A DNA stretch of 13,590 nt, from positions 27,501 to 41,090 of the forward strand of contig JAHBMJ010000522.1 of NCBI GenBank assembly GCA_018398765.1. Direction: 5' to 3'. The DNA comes from Chromera velia (Eukaryota > Sar > Chromeraceae). The translations under genes and the position numbers were made by a program. The notes under the pieces were generated by a model that ran no database searches, was not told the origin of the DNA, and saw only the letters and a list, made by a program, of their open reading frames with translations. Shown here piece by piece: positions 1 through 7,875 of the stretch; the first letter of the stretch is position 1, and each line of letters begins with the position of its first letter.

Positions 1-227
1 CAGTCAGTTTGGGTCCACACACTTGGCCTGAATGATGACGCACGCACCACTATCGATCAATGGAAATGCGGATGATCGGAAGGAACAAAGAGTTCGCTGG
101 TTGGGTGGCTGGTCAATCGTCGCTTTGCCTGCCATTGTTTCGCTTCTCGTTTGGGAGACGTGCAGGCAGGCGGTTGTTGGGTGAGGGTGTTTGTTCATGT
201 GTGAATGGGTGAGTGCCTTCATTCAAG

Positions 228-431
228 GATCGCACTAAAGATGAGGAATGGAGAGTTGGGCACTCAGAACTCATGAAAGCCAGAATCTCAGGTGACATGA
301 CGATTCGATCGGCTCTGTACAACTCGATGGAATTGCCGCATGCATCGACGGATGGCGGACTCGCAGGGCTGCTGGCAGAAGGTGGAAGAGTAAAAGAAAA
401 GAAGAATGAAGAGCCTGCAGAAGCTGCGTAA
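228..431 (+). CDS. possible 3'-terminal exon of an unrecognised gene (partial)
   Basis: An open frame runs from a possible acceptor (CATTCAAG, ending at 227) to a TAA at 429-431, giving 67 residues. An in-frame TGA at 210-212 blocks extension to the left, so if real it is a terminal exon joined to exons outside the window. The residues look protein-like: charged, mixed composition, with segments such as EEWRVGHSELMKARISGD and a Lys/Glu-rich tail ending in PAEAA. No family is recognised. The acceptor is AAG, whereas every other acceptor inferred in this window is CAG, and no donor or upstream exon can be tested. It may be chance; confidence is low. Confidence 0.28.
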   Translation, partial: DRTKDEEWRVGHSELMKARISGDMTIRSALYNSMELPHASTDGGLAGLLAEGGRVKEKKNEEPAEAA

Positions 432-796
432 GGATCCGACGAGATTCTGGTCAGGAAAACCGATGAAAACCGGCCTGGTCGGGGAAATGCATCAATTTAC
501 TCATGAGTGGCATTGTTGCATGAAAACATAAAGGGCAGTCTCAAATAGTCTCAAATACACATTACAATGGCTGCAATTATCAGTACAACGAAGTGCTGAT
601 AGAGTCTTAAACTATATAAGTCTTAAACAGAAGGTTTCGCTTCAAACTATAAAGTTGCATATATACATTTGTAGAATTGCATGAGGAAACACTTTACAGG
701 TAGCTATAGGCTAGTAGCTAGAATTTTTCTAAATTTCCTGCCAGGGTTTAATTATTTACACTATATTACTTAGCTAGGATTTTAGTCATTTTTAAG

Positions 797-870
797 GATT
801 TTTAGCTAATAATCGAGCGGACGGTTAAACGCTTGACAAGGATTTTAGATTTTTAAATTTGCTAAAAATC
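797..870. repeat. 10-bp perfect inverted repeat in AT-rich island
   Basis: GATTTTTAGC at 797-806 is perfectly complementary to GCTAAAAATC at 861-870, with a 54-base spacer. The match continues imperfectly on both sides. It could form a weak hairpin or be a remnant of a small inverted-repeat element. In AT-rich DNA a match of this length can occur by chance. Confidence 0.35.
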
Positions 871-1298
871 TGGGTAAAATATTGTAAAATCCGTTAGAAT
901 TGATTGATTTGATTGATTGATTGATTGATATGTTCCGCCCTAGGGCCTTCCCGCTATGTCTATCTGTTGCCAGAGCTAGCAGGAATTAAATAGGTTAGCG
1001 TGGTATTTAATACTAACTTTTGATTTAGTTTTGAACTTGAATGATTATTAGACCAATTGAGTCTTGAATTGACACTATAGAATTGGTAACTGTGAATTCA
1101 GTATGATATGCTGATACTGTAAAAATTTTTGATTTTTAAAAAGAAAAAATCATATATTCATAACCTTGATTTTTACTTCAAGGTGGCCTTCACGCTGTCA
1201 CGTCATTTGATAAGTGGGGCCCAAGATCAGGCCTAAACTCGGATTTTCCCTGCCAGGGCTGTCTCTCAAGCACTGGACTCACTATTAAAAATTAACGA

Positions 1299-1330
1299 GT
1301 TAAAGTCAAGTTAAAGTCAAGTTAAAGTCA
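1299..1330. repeat. 11-bp tandem repeat, about three copies
   Basis: The unit GTTAAAGTCAA occurs at 1299-1309 and 1310-1320, and a 10-base partial copy lies at 1321-1330. Diverged pieces (AAGTCAAAGTCAAG) follow at 1343-1356. The block lies just beyond the putative 3' end of gene A. Confidence 0.75.
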
Positions 1331-1356
1331 TTGGGTGTTAACAAGTCAAAGTCAAG

Positions 1357-1362
1357 TTTATT
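1357..1362 (-). terminator. candidate polyadenylation signal of gene A
   Basis: On the minus strand this reads AATAAA, 76 bases past the TAG stop of gene A (1438-1440). Position and hexamer suit a 3'-processing signal. The mapping is inferred from sequence only, and many protists do not rely on AATAAA. Confidence 0.4.
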
Positions 1363-1437
1363 GACTGCACGCGTTACTTCAGCATTTCACTGCCAGTAAC
1401 ATTCCTTGGCCTTTGATTCTTTTGGGTTTCAGGTTTT

Positions 1438-3272
1438 CTACTCACTGGTGTAAAATGGTCCAGGATAGAAATACATGTCATCATCGTCCTCTTCTTCTTC
1501 TTCCTCCTCCTCTTGATTGTCTTCCTCATCTTTAGGCATCTTCTCGCCCTGAATGTTGGGGTAGTCGGCAATTGCCGCCACCAAAGCGTTGCGCACCTGC
1601 ATGCTTGCACGTACGCTTTGATGCTTTGAGACCAAATAAAAAAACTGCATGCAGGGTTCTCATGCACTCGTGCATGTTTGCCCAGGAAAAGCAATCCAGG
1701 AGGGGTGAATGAAACGAACAAAATCAGATGGCAAGAGTAAAAAAAAAACACACACACACAATGATGTTGGTCTAGTACTGATAGAGAGGTCAAACGTTTC
1801 TAGCTGCAGTCGAATCACACAGAACGTCGTCAGTCAGGGTACATTAAAAAAAAAGAGCATGTTGAGTGAGGGCAAACGAAGAGACCAGTGCAAAAGGAAA
1901 TTCTGCTAGATATACCACGCATCGCCACGCATGAAAGTGTGTGCATCCAGAGAAAGATACAAATGCGGATAGACAGGCAGACGAGACACTATGTCACTAT
2001 GTGTCCATCATTAGAAAGCCGATTCTTTGATCAGGTCAACGCGAAGGTAGCGAGGATCATTATTGCCAGAACCGTTGATATGTCATAATGTCTTTCGATA
2101 TGCAAAACACGGGTATGAAGAGAATGTTACCGGAATAACTCCTCAACTGCATGGGTCTGTGAGCAACTTGAAAGCTCATTTTCAGATCGGTCTCCTTGCC
2201 CCTCAACCAAAGGAGCACACACGAACACTTATCAATGTATCAGCGCACTGTATGGACCATCCGACCAACTTGACCTGACCACTTCCTTATATTCAGGAAG
2301 AATGACAAACTCAGTCACCTCCACCTGCAGCCTGTCGAGCATCTCCGCAGAGAGACCCCATAGAAGCCCCAGAAGCCTCCCCACACCCTCAAAGATCACA
2401 TAACTGCAAGGACGCAAGTTCAGTGGCCACGGAATACGTATAGCAATCATGATGTACCAATCAGTTACTCGACTCTCTCTCTTTCATCTGTGTTGTAGAC
2501 TCGTGTATGCCCCATTCTGTCTTATCGAATTGCAGAATCTCAGGACACCTTGAAGTCTCTTGCGTCTCACGATGAGATTAGGATGCATGGTGCTTCGACT
2601 AGCCCAAACGTACACTTCAGGTCTGGAATGGAAGAGAAGATCAAAAGGGTAAGTGATGTTCGAAATCGATGACGGGTTGTCGGATGAATGCCCCTATGAA
2701 TGCATTTGATTTGCTTGACTCAGGCAGAGGGGACAGGATTGTCTGACTGACTGACTGACTCGTGCCCGTTGATTGGAGGGTCTACCCGGACCGCGTGGAA
2801 ACCGGTGACAGACCTGATCAGGAAAAGAGAAACAGAATCTTGCAGGCTCATGATACTAATTGCAATTTTCATTACACTTCTCGCTTGCGGTGTGCTCACG
2901 TCAATTTCTTCTGGGAAGAAACACGATAGGAAGATGGGAAAGAAAGGGAAAAAACCAGTAAATCAGAAAACGAGACAGAGTCTGCCGGGTAGAGTGAGAG
3001 AAGAGAAAGAAAACGAAGAAGAAGAAGAAGAAGGAGCGAAGGAAGGAAGGAAGAAAGAGAGAGAGAAAGAAGGAACGGAAGGAAGAAAGAAAGAAAGAAA
3101 GAAAGAGAGGAAGGAAGGAAGGAAGGAAGGAAGAAAGGAAGGAAGGAAGAAAGAAAGGAAGGAAGGAAGGAAGAAAGGAAGGAAGGAAGGAAGGAAGACA
3201 GAAAGAAAGAAAGAAAGAAAGAAAGGAAGGAAGGAAGGAAGGAAGGAAGGAAGAAAGAAAGAAAGAAAGGAA

Positions 3273-3304
<32 letters not shown>

Positions 3305-3319
3305 AACATAACGAAAGAT

Positions 3320-3350
<31 letters not shown>

Positions 3351-4378
3351 AAAAGTACAAGAGAAAAAAAAAAACAAAGAGACGACCGAAGGAGGAAAGG
3401 AGGGAGGGAAAGAAGGATGGAAGGAAGGGAGAATGTGTGTGTGTGTGTGAGAGAGCCAGCAAGCAAGAATGAAAGAAAGAAAGAGAAAAAAACAGCGGAG
3501 CGCACACGAACCAGAAGGACTTGAGTCTCTTGTCCTCCTCCAAGATTTTGTACGTCAATTTAGCGTCCGCCAAGGCCCCCTCAGCCACAGCAGTTCTCAT
3601 CTCCTCGGCCCTTTTCTTGGACTTCAGCAGTGCGGTATCTCTCTGGACCTGCAGTGACGCACGCGTTCAGTCAGTCATGAGATGGGCATTCAGGAATTCA
3701 ATACAGGCATTGTCTACGGACATCGTGTATCGGCGGAATGTCCCTGAAGGGCACCATGATATTAATATATATTCCTCTTGGAAAAGGCGCGCTGTCTGTA
3801 CGTGCACATACATGTCAATATGCTTGTATGTATGTATATGTATGCGTACGTATGTAGCTGACTTGATGTACTGGCTGAATATCCCTGAAGGGTACCATGA
3901 TGTTCCTCTCTTTCTCCGCTGAGCTGTGCACCACCTTTACCGCCGCAGCTAGGCGGTAGTTGATACCCGGATTCGCTACGATTGATGTCACATTGCTGAT
4001 CTTCCCAAGAGCATACGAGACGTACTTGCCGGCGTCAGTGGGCAAAACGCAATTGAGCCAACCTTTGACATTCTCGTAGCAACTCTCGCACACCCTTGGA
4101 CACGCGGCGACGGGACCCGGTGCTTCGTTACTCGCGCCCCCTTGGACACGCTTGGACAGCGTGCCGACTGTGCCCCCTTGCGGCCATGCCCAGCCCGCTT
4201 CCGACTCTTCCTGCTGATGAAAACTCAATGGGGGGGCATGGGTCTCAATGCCCTCCTTTAGGCCAGGCGAATGGATTGCTTCTGCATTTGGGACTGTGAC
4301 TGTTGGTCTGAGCAGCAGGGCTGAGTGAACTCCAGCCACGCTGCAAGCGGCCAGAACGAATGTTGCAGACCTTCTCAT
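1438..4378 (-). CDS. gene A: secreted protein of unrecognised family, paralogue of gene B
   Basis: Five exons were inferred by matching to gene B: 4378-3863, 3648-3512, 2813-2760, 2403-2280 and 1596-1438 (intron phases 0, 2, 2, 0). They give 329 residues. Residues 1-20 look like a signal peptide (MRRS, then a hydrophobic stretch ending AGVHS-A), which is why the Met at 4378 is preferred over the frame's earlier opening at 4459. Next come a variable spacer, a short Cys region (Cys93, 97, 100, 110), an N-glycosylation sequon NVT at 129, the motif NIMVPFRDIQP, a charged likely helical stretch (exon 2), the invariant SVTGFHAVRVDPPINGH (exon 3), and FEGVGRLLG followed by LQVEVTEFV (exon 4). The C-terminus carries about 16 Glu/Asp residues and then an aromatic end. 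Exons 2, 3 and 4 have exactly the lengths of their gene B counterparts (137, 54, 124). Function is unknown; secretion is inferred from the N-terminus. Transcript data would fix the borders. Confidence 0.82.
1484..1517 (-). repeat. coding trinucleotide tract (acidic tail of gene A)
   Basis: Within the last exon of gene A, a GAG/GAA/GAT-rich run on the minus strand encodes eight Glu followed by four Asp. Gene B stops before the equivalent position, so the tail looks like a microsatellite-driven extension of A. Confidence 0.7.
1739..1760. repeat. A-run followed by (CA)n in intron 4 of gene A
   Basis: A run of ten A residues passes directly into a CA dinucleotide repeat inside the 683-base intron 4 of gene A (2279-1597). 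No coding potential is supported in the rest of this intron. Confidence 0.7.
2744..2759 (-). repeat. (GTCA)4 repeat at the intron 3 donor of gene A
   Basis: Read on the minus strand, the 5' splice site GTCAGT that ends exon 3 is the first unit of a GTCA tetranucleotide repeat. The same arrangement sits at the equivalent donor of gene B (6911-6938). The GT occurs every four bases, so donor choice relies on the exon-side context or on position. Confidence 0.7.
3008..3356. repeat. long polypurine GGAA/GAAA microsatellite in intron 2 of gene A
   Basis: About 350 bases of almost pure purine on the plus strand consist of intermixed GGAA, GAAA and GAAG units. On the transcribed sense strand of gene A this is a TTCC/TTTC pyrimidine tract inside intron 2 (3511-2814). 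The long open frames it produces (Lys/Glu/Gly/Arg on one strand, Phe/Leu/Ser/Pro on the other) are artefacts of repeat periodicity. Gene B's intron 2 begins with a similar but far shorter pyrimidine-rich stretch, which suggests expansion in A after duplication. Confidence 0.92.
3432..3448. repeat. (GT)n microsatellite in intron 2 of gene A
   Basis: A GT dinucleotide run followed by GAGAGAG lies in the same intron as the polypurine tract. It adds to the simple-repeat load of intron 2. Confidence 0.7.
3721..3763 (-). pseudogene. relic copy of the exon 1 end of gene A inside intron 1
   Basis: Minus-strand bases 3763-3721 read AATATCATGGTGCCCTTCAG and onward, encoding NIMVPFRDIPPIHD. The true exon end encodes NIMVPFRDIQPVHQ (to 3863). 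The ATG codons of the two copies lie 141 bases (47 codons) apart and are in frame, but a TGA at about 3815 separates them. A degenerate match may extend upstream to about 3805. This points to a local tandem duplication of the exon end with its donor region (GTCCGT here, GTCAGC in the exon). It could also be an alternative exon, but no acceptor gives the right frame. Confidence 0.6.
3798..3855. repeat. TATG/TACG-rich low-complexity stretch in intron 1 of gene A
   Basis: Alternating purine-pyrimidine sequence (GTATGTATGTATATGTATGC and similar) fills the 5' part of intron 1, between the true donor and the relic exon end. Confidence 0.55.
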
Positions 4379-4456
4379 TATGATCTGAGAAGGCAATTTG
4401 TGTCTTCTTTTTTCTTTGCAGAAAGATTGGGTGGTATTTGATGGACTTCCGTGACA

Positions 4457-4504
4457 CAATGAAGCGATGAACTAAAGGAGACGGGAAGCAAAGATAAATA
4501 TATA
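4457..4504 (-). promoter_or_regulatory. core promoter elements of gene A
   Basis: On the minus strand, TATATA (4504-4499) is followed 34 bases on by TCATCGCTTCATTG (4470-4457), then by AAGTCCATCAAATACCAC further down. The same three blocks occur in the same order upstream of gene B. The spacing from the TATA-like box suits TCA as an initiator near the transcription start, about 90 bases before the ATG. The assignment rests on conservation between the two copies. Confidence 0.6.
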
Positions 4505-4710
4505 GAACCGCGATACAGGAACTGCGACGTTGAGGAGGCTCCTTAGCCCTTATTGTGGAAATGACGAAGTGAAAGGGACCCGATGCACGTGATCGATCAC
4601 TGCTGTTGGCTTTCTGGAGAGTGCGGGAGGTTCTCAAAAGGCACACAAACAATGACGCTCTTCGATCCGGCCGGCCTGCAATGATGGATCCAACGACGGG
4701 CAACATCCAT

Positions 4711-4873
4711 GCATGCATGCAAAATCCTTTTTTTTTTTTTTGGTTCTCAGTATGCTGAAAAATAGATTTATTTTTTTTAAAGAAAAAATTAAAAAGAAAT
4801 GCATGCCTCGATCGTGCCTGCATGCGTGCGTGCACGACTGAGTCGTCCGACGAGCCAATTAATTAAGGCATGC
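4711..4873. promoter_or_regulatory. cluster of GCATGC palindromes
   Basis: GCATGC occurs at 4711-4716, 4715-4720, 4801-4806, 4820-4825 and 4868-4873, in the middle of the divergent spacer. GCATGC-type palindromes are recognised by some AP2-domain factors of apicomplexans, so a regulatory role is possible if the organism is an alveolate relative. The motif also occurs elsewhere in the window, so the cluster is suggestive only. Confidence 0.35.
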
Positions 4874-5061
4874 ATGGATTTGTGAGTGTAAAAGCGTTTG
4901 TTGCATGTACGTCGTCGTACGAAACCAAGCGGCAAGCAAGTGATCATCAATTGCTGTCACTGGGTCCCTGATCAGCACTGTTCCCACGAGACGGCTTGAG
5001 CTTCTTCTTCCACGTCCACTCGTACTTTGCATGCCAACATCGTTGTCAGAGTGCCATTGCT

Positions 5062-5137
5062 TATATACTTGCCGTCTCCCTCATCAATTGTCTTGACTCA
5101 TCGCTTCGTTGAGGCAACAAAGTCGATCAAGTGCCAC
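5062..5137 (+). promoter_or_regulatory. core promoter elements of gene B
   Basis: TATATA at 5062-5067 is followed 36 bases on by TCATCGCTTCGTTG (5098-5111), then by AAGTCGATCAAGTGCCAC (5120-5137). Each block has a near-identical partner in the same order upstream of gene A. The ATG at 5176 lies 114 bases after the start of the TATA-like box, against 126 for gene A. Transcription probably starts near the TCA of the second block (inference). Confidence 0.6.
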
Positions 5138-5175
5138 ATTCTGCTCCAAGAATATCAATTATTTCTCTCTGCCCC

Positions 5176-7875
5176 ATGAGAAGATCAACAGCACTCATTC
5201 TGGCGGCTTGCAGTGTGGCTGGAGTTCACTCAGCCTTGTTGCACACAGAAACAGCAACAGCGACGAAGCCGATCTCTCAGCCTGACCTGAATGACGGCAG
5301 CGATGCGTACCCGTCTGCTGTGAGTTTCTATCAGCAGGAGGAGTCAGAAGTGGGCAGACCACCGCGTCGTGCCCGCACAGCAAAAGGCAGAGAAAAGGTC
5401 CCCTTTACCTGCCCACACCAGTGCGAAAGGTGTTGCAAAGAGGATTCAAAGGTCTACAAATGTGTGCTGAAGGATCACCGCGACCTTCCGAAGCAGAAGT
5501 GCTCATTACCTTACTACAGAGACAACGGAGAGGCTGGGGAGATTGAAACACAGTGCGAGGTCCCTCGTTGGATGGATTTGAAGAAAGTGATGGCATGCGT
5601 TTTGCCTTCAGATGCGGACAAATGGATCTCCTACGGCCTCGATAAGATCTCCAACCTGACTGATATTGCCATGAACCCAGGGGCCAATTTCAATTTGATC
5701 AGGGCAAATTCTCTTGTGCAGACTTCGAAGGTGTCCGAGAGGAACATCATGGTGCCCTTCAGGAACCTTCAGCCAATACATCAAGTCAATCATGTACATG
5801 AGTTATTGGAGAGAATATTTGCATCCCTATCTATGTTCTTTCATCACTCTCTCTATGTTGATCTTTTTCCCGTCTTTGCGACATCGGTCACACACGCATC
5901 TCTTTACTGAAAAAAAAAGAGATAAGTGAAGGAGTCTGTTAGGAAAAGCAAGAGGAAAGGAGAAATCCTTTCAAAAGTAACAAAGAGTGAGGGCCAGTCC
6001 CGCTTCTTTGATGTCCCTTTCCTCCTCTTTTGGACAAATTGATGCTCAGTATTTAAGGAATACAATGGCTTCGATTCCCTCTGACAGAGTGCGGTTCATT
6101 TCGGCACCTGGGTATTCATTTGAAAATAAAAAAACCTGCACGCCGTCGTGTTGATGGTCTGGCCCAATGTTGATTTTGTGGTTTCAATCTCAGCTTCCGA
6201 CTTGACTTCCTTGCGTGTGAGCAGGTTGACAGGGAGAACGCATTGTTAAAGTCAAAGAAGAGGGCAAAGGAAATCCGAACGGCCGTCCAAGATGGTGCAT
6301 TGGCGGACTTCCAACTGACCTATCAAATCTTGGAGGAGGACGAGAGACTCAAGTCTTTCTGGTTCGTGACACAGTGCGCTCCTCTCCTTCTCTCTCTCTT
6401 TCTTCCTTGCTTACTCGCTTCTTTGCTTTTTGCCTTTCTGTCTGTCTGCCTCCTTTTAGTCAAGTAGGAGAGAGGGAGGAAGAAAGCAACCAATGTTTTG
6501 CCTACCTTTTCTCCTGCCTGCTTCTCCTCTCCCTTTCCTTTCTTTCGTTCGTGGTTTATTTTTCTCTCCCTCAATTCATTGTTCAATTTCTACCTAACGC
6601 CGATCGTCTCTCGATTCTTCCCTGCTCTTCCTCGCTCAACAAAAAGACACACAATTGTAAAGTCAAGTGAATGTGTCTGTTGCCGTTTGACACACAGCTC
6701 GCTTCCTCCACAGGGAGGGCGGTCGATACTTTCTCCCTCCCTCCCTGTACGCACCGGCCTTGAAGAAAGCCGATGTCATTCATTGACACACAGAATTGTC
6801 ATAACGAGCATGATCCTCGTGCAACTTCCGTTTCTTTGTCCTCTTTTTGCTTACAGGTCCGTCACCGGTTTCCACGCTGTGCGCGTGGACCCTCCAATCA
6901 ACGGGCACGAGTCAGTCAGTCAGTCAGTCAGTCAGTCAATTTCCTCTCTGAACCGACATGAAGGGGCATAAACTGCTTCAAAGTAGCTTGACTGATTCGT
7001 ATGCGGAATGGCCAAACAACGGGGATGAATCAGTCAGTACCCTCCCAAGTCGATCAGCGAGCGCACGCAGACGCCAATCAGACTCAGTGAGTTCAGCTCT
7101 GTGACGCTTATTGATTGCTTATCCATAGATTAACCCCTCTGCTCATTCACCTTGCATGCGCCTTTGATTTAATTCCCGTCGGAGTGAACACGTGCTTCCT
7201 TCCATGCGAGGTGCACTGCATGATCCGAATGAAACAAAATTACTTGCATGAACCTCGAGGCAACCATCAATTCAGTGACTAAAGAAAAGAGCCGAAAGAT
7301 ACGTACACCGCGTTGTTCACTATGGGGGGAGGGAAATCGATCTTATGAAAAGAGAAAGTGAGATCTATGTGATTTGTCTCATGCCCGTTTGTTTGTTTAA
7401 TTGTCTGAATGGACGTGCAGATACGTCGTGTTTGAGGGTGTCGGGAGACTTCTGGGTCTTCGCTGGGGTCTCTCCGATGAATTTCTAGACAAACTCCAGG
7501 TGGAAGTGACTGAGTTTGTCCTCATTCCGAAAGCAAGGGAGAAGGTCAGCTTGTATGAGTTGGTCAGAACAACAGACGGATCATGCTTGTGCGTGCAACA
7601 GCCTTCCACTCTACCGAAGAACAGTTGCATGCAGTCACCCGGCTTTACAGTCTTTTCTGTCGGGCCATGCAGTCTCGCTCACACCACTTTCGGTCTTGTT
7701 TTCAGTATCCATCCCGGCCTGACTGACCTCACTTCTGGAAAGCCGAGCGCCAGTCTAAAGGCAGGATGAGAGCATGCCCGAGTGCTTGCAGGTGCGCAAG
7801 GCGTTGCTGAAGGCCATGTCATATCACCCAAATATTCTGAAGGAGGCGATCCCGGAAGAAAAATCACCAAAGTGA
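5176..7875 (+). CDS. gene B: secreted Cys-rich protein of unrecognised family, paralogue of gene A
   Basis: Five exons were inferred: 5176-5784, 6225-6361, 6857-6910, 7421-7544 and 7792-7875 (intron phases 0, 2, 2, 0). They give 335 residues ending in EEKSPK and TGA. Residues 1-20 form a likely signal peptide (MRRSTALILAACSVAGVHSA). The in-frame opening at 5131 starts with GTG, so the ATG at 5176 is chosen. Mature-region cysteines lie at 79, 83, 86, 87, 96, 109, 127 and 141, in a segment about 45 residues longer than in gene A. A sequon NLT (160) matches A's NVT. Then come NIMVPFRNLQP, a charged helical exon 2 (ALLKSKKRAKEI, LTYQILEEDERLKSFW), SVTGFHAVRVDPPINGH and FEGVGRLLG with LQVEVTEFV. 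Donors are GTCAAT, GTTCGT, GTCAGT and GTCAGC, and all acceptors are CAG. Function is unknown. Matching exon lengths and conserved protein sequence against gene A make the model firm. Confidence 0.84.
6376..6580 (+). repeat. pyrimidine-rich stretch in intron 2 of gene B
   Basis: CTCTCC, TTCTCTCTCTC and TTTCCTTTCTTT-type sequence fills the 5' half of intron 2 (6362-6856). It corresponds in place and strand to the start of the expanded TTCC/TTTC tract in gene A, but without long regular arrays. Nothing coding is supported here. Confidence 0.6.
6911..6938 (+). repeat. (GTCA)7 repeat at the intron 3 donor of gene B
   Basis: Seven perfect GTCA units start exactly at the inferred 5' splice site after exon 3. 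The orthologous position in gene A has four units. The reading frame of exon 3 and its join to exon 4 (GA plus A TAC, giving Glu-Tyr) support the first unit as the donor. Confidence 0.75.

Larger units (their letters stand above)
432..1356. other. AT-rich non-coding region
   Basis: This stretch separates the left-edge exon from the 3' end of gene A. Its core (about 540-1190) is much richer in A+T than the flanks and has no long open frame. It holds a (GATT)n run near 899-928, a 10-bp inverted repeat (GATTTTTAGC at 797-806, its complement at 861-870), and the near-palindrome CCTGCCAGGG twice (737-746 and 1249-1258). It could be a decayed transposable element, but no transposase, clear terminal repeats or target-site duplication was found. 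Confidence 0.5.
4379..5175. promoter_or_regulatory. divergent intergenic control region of genes A and B
   Basis: The two initiator codons point away from each other across 797 bases, and no open frame in between looks coding. Near each gene lies a TATATA box followed by a matching set of sequence blocks. The centre holds an A/T-rich patch (4728-4800) and several GCATGC palindromes. The layout implies a shared or bidirectional control region, though it could equally be two independent promoters back to back. Confidence 0.65.

Noticed and set aside
2896-3600. Long minus- and plus-strand open frames across the purine tract
   Set aside because: Residues are Phe/Leu/Ser/Pro or Lys/Glu/Gly/Arg strings produced by GGAA/GAAA repeats in several frames at once. 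Only the 3512-3648 part is real, as exon 2 of gene A.
3470-3922. Plus-strand frames over exons 1-2 of gene A (3469-3657, 3521-3922)
   Set aside because: They are reverse-complement shadows of gene A; the minus strand matches gene B residue by residue.
6911-6938. CRISPR-like or satellite array
   Set aside because: The unit is a four-base microsatellite without spacers; no CRISPR repeat-spacer pattern occurs anywhere in the window.
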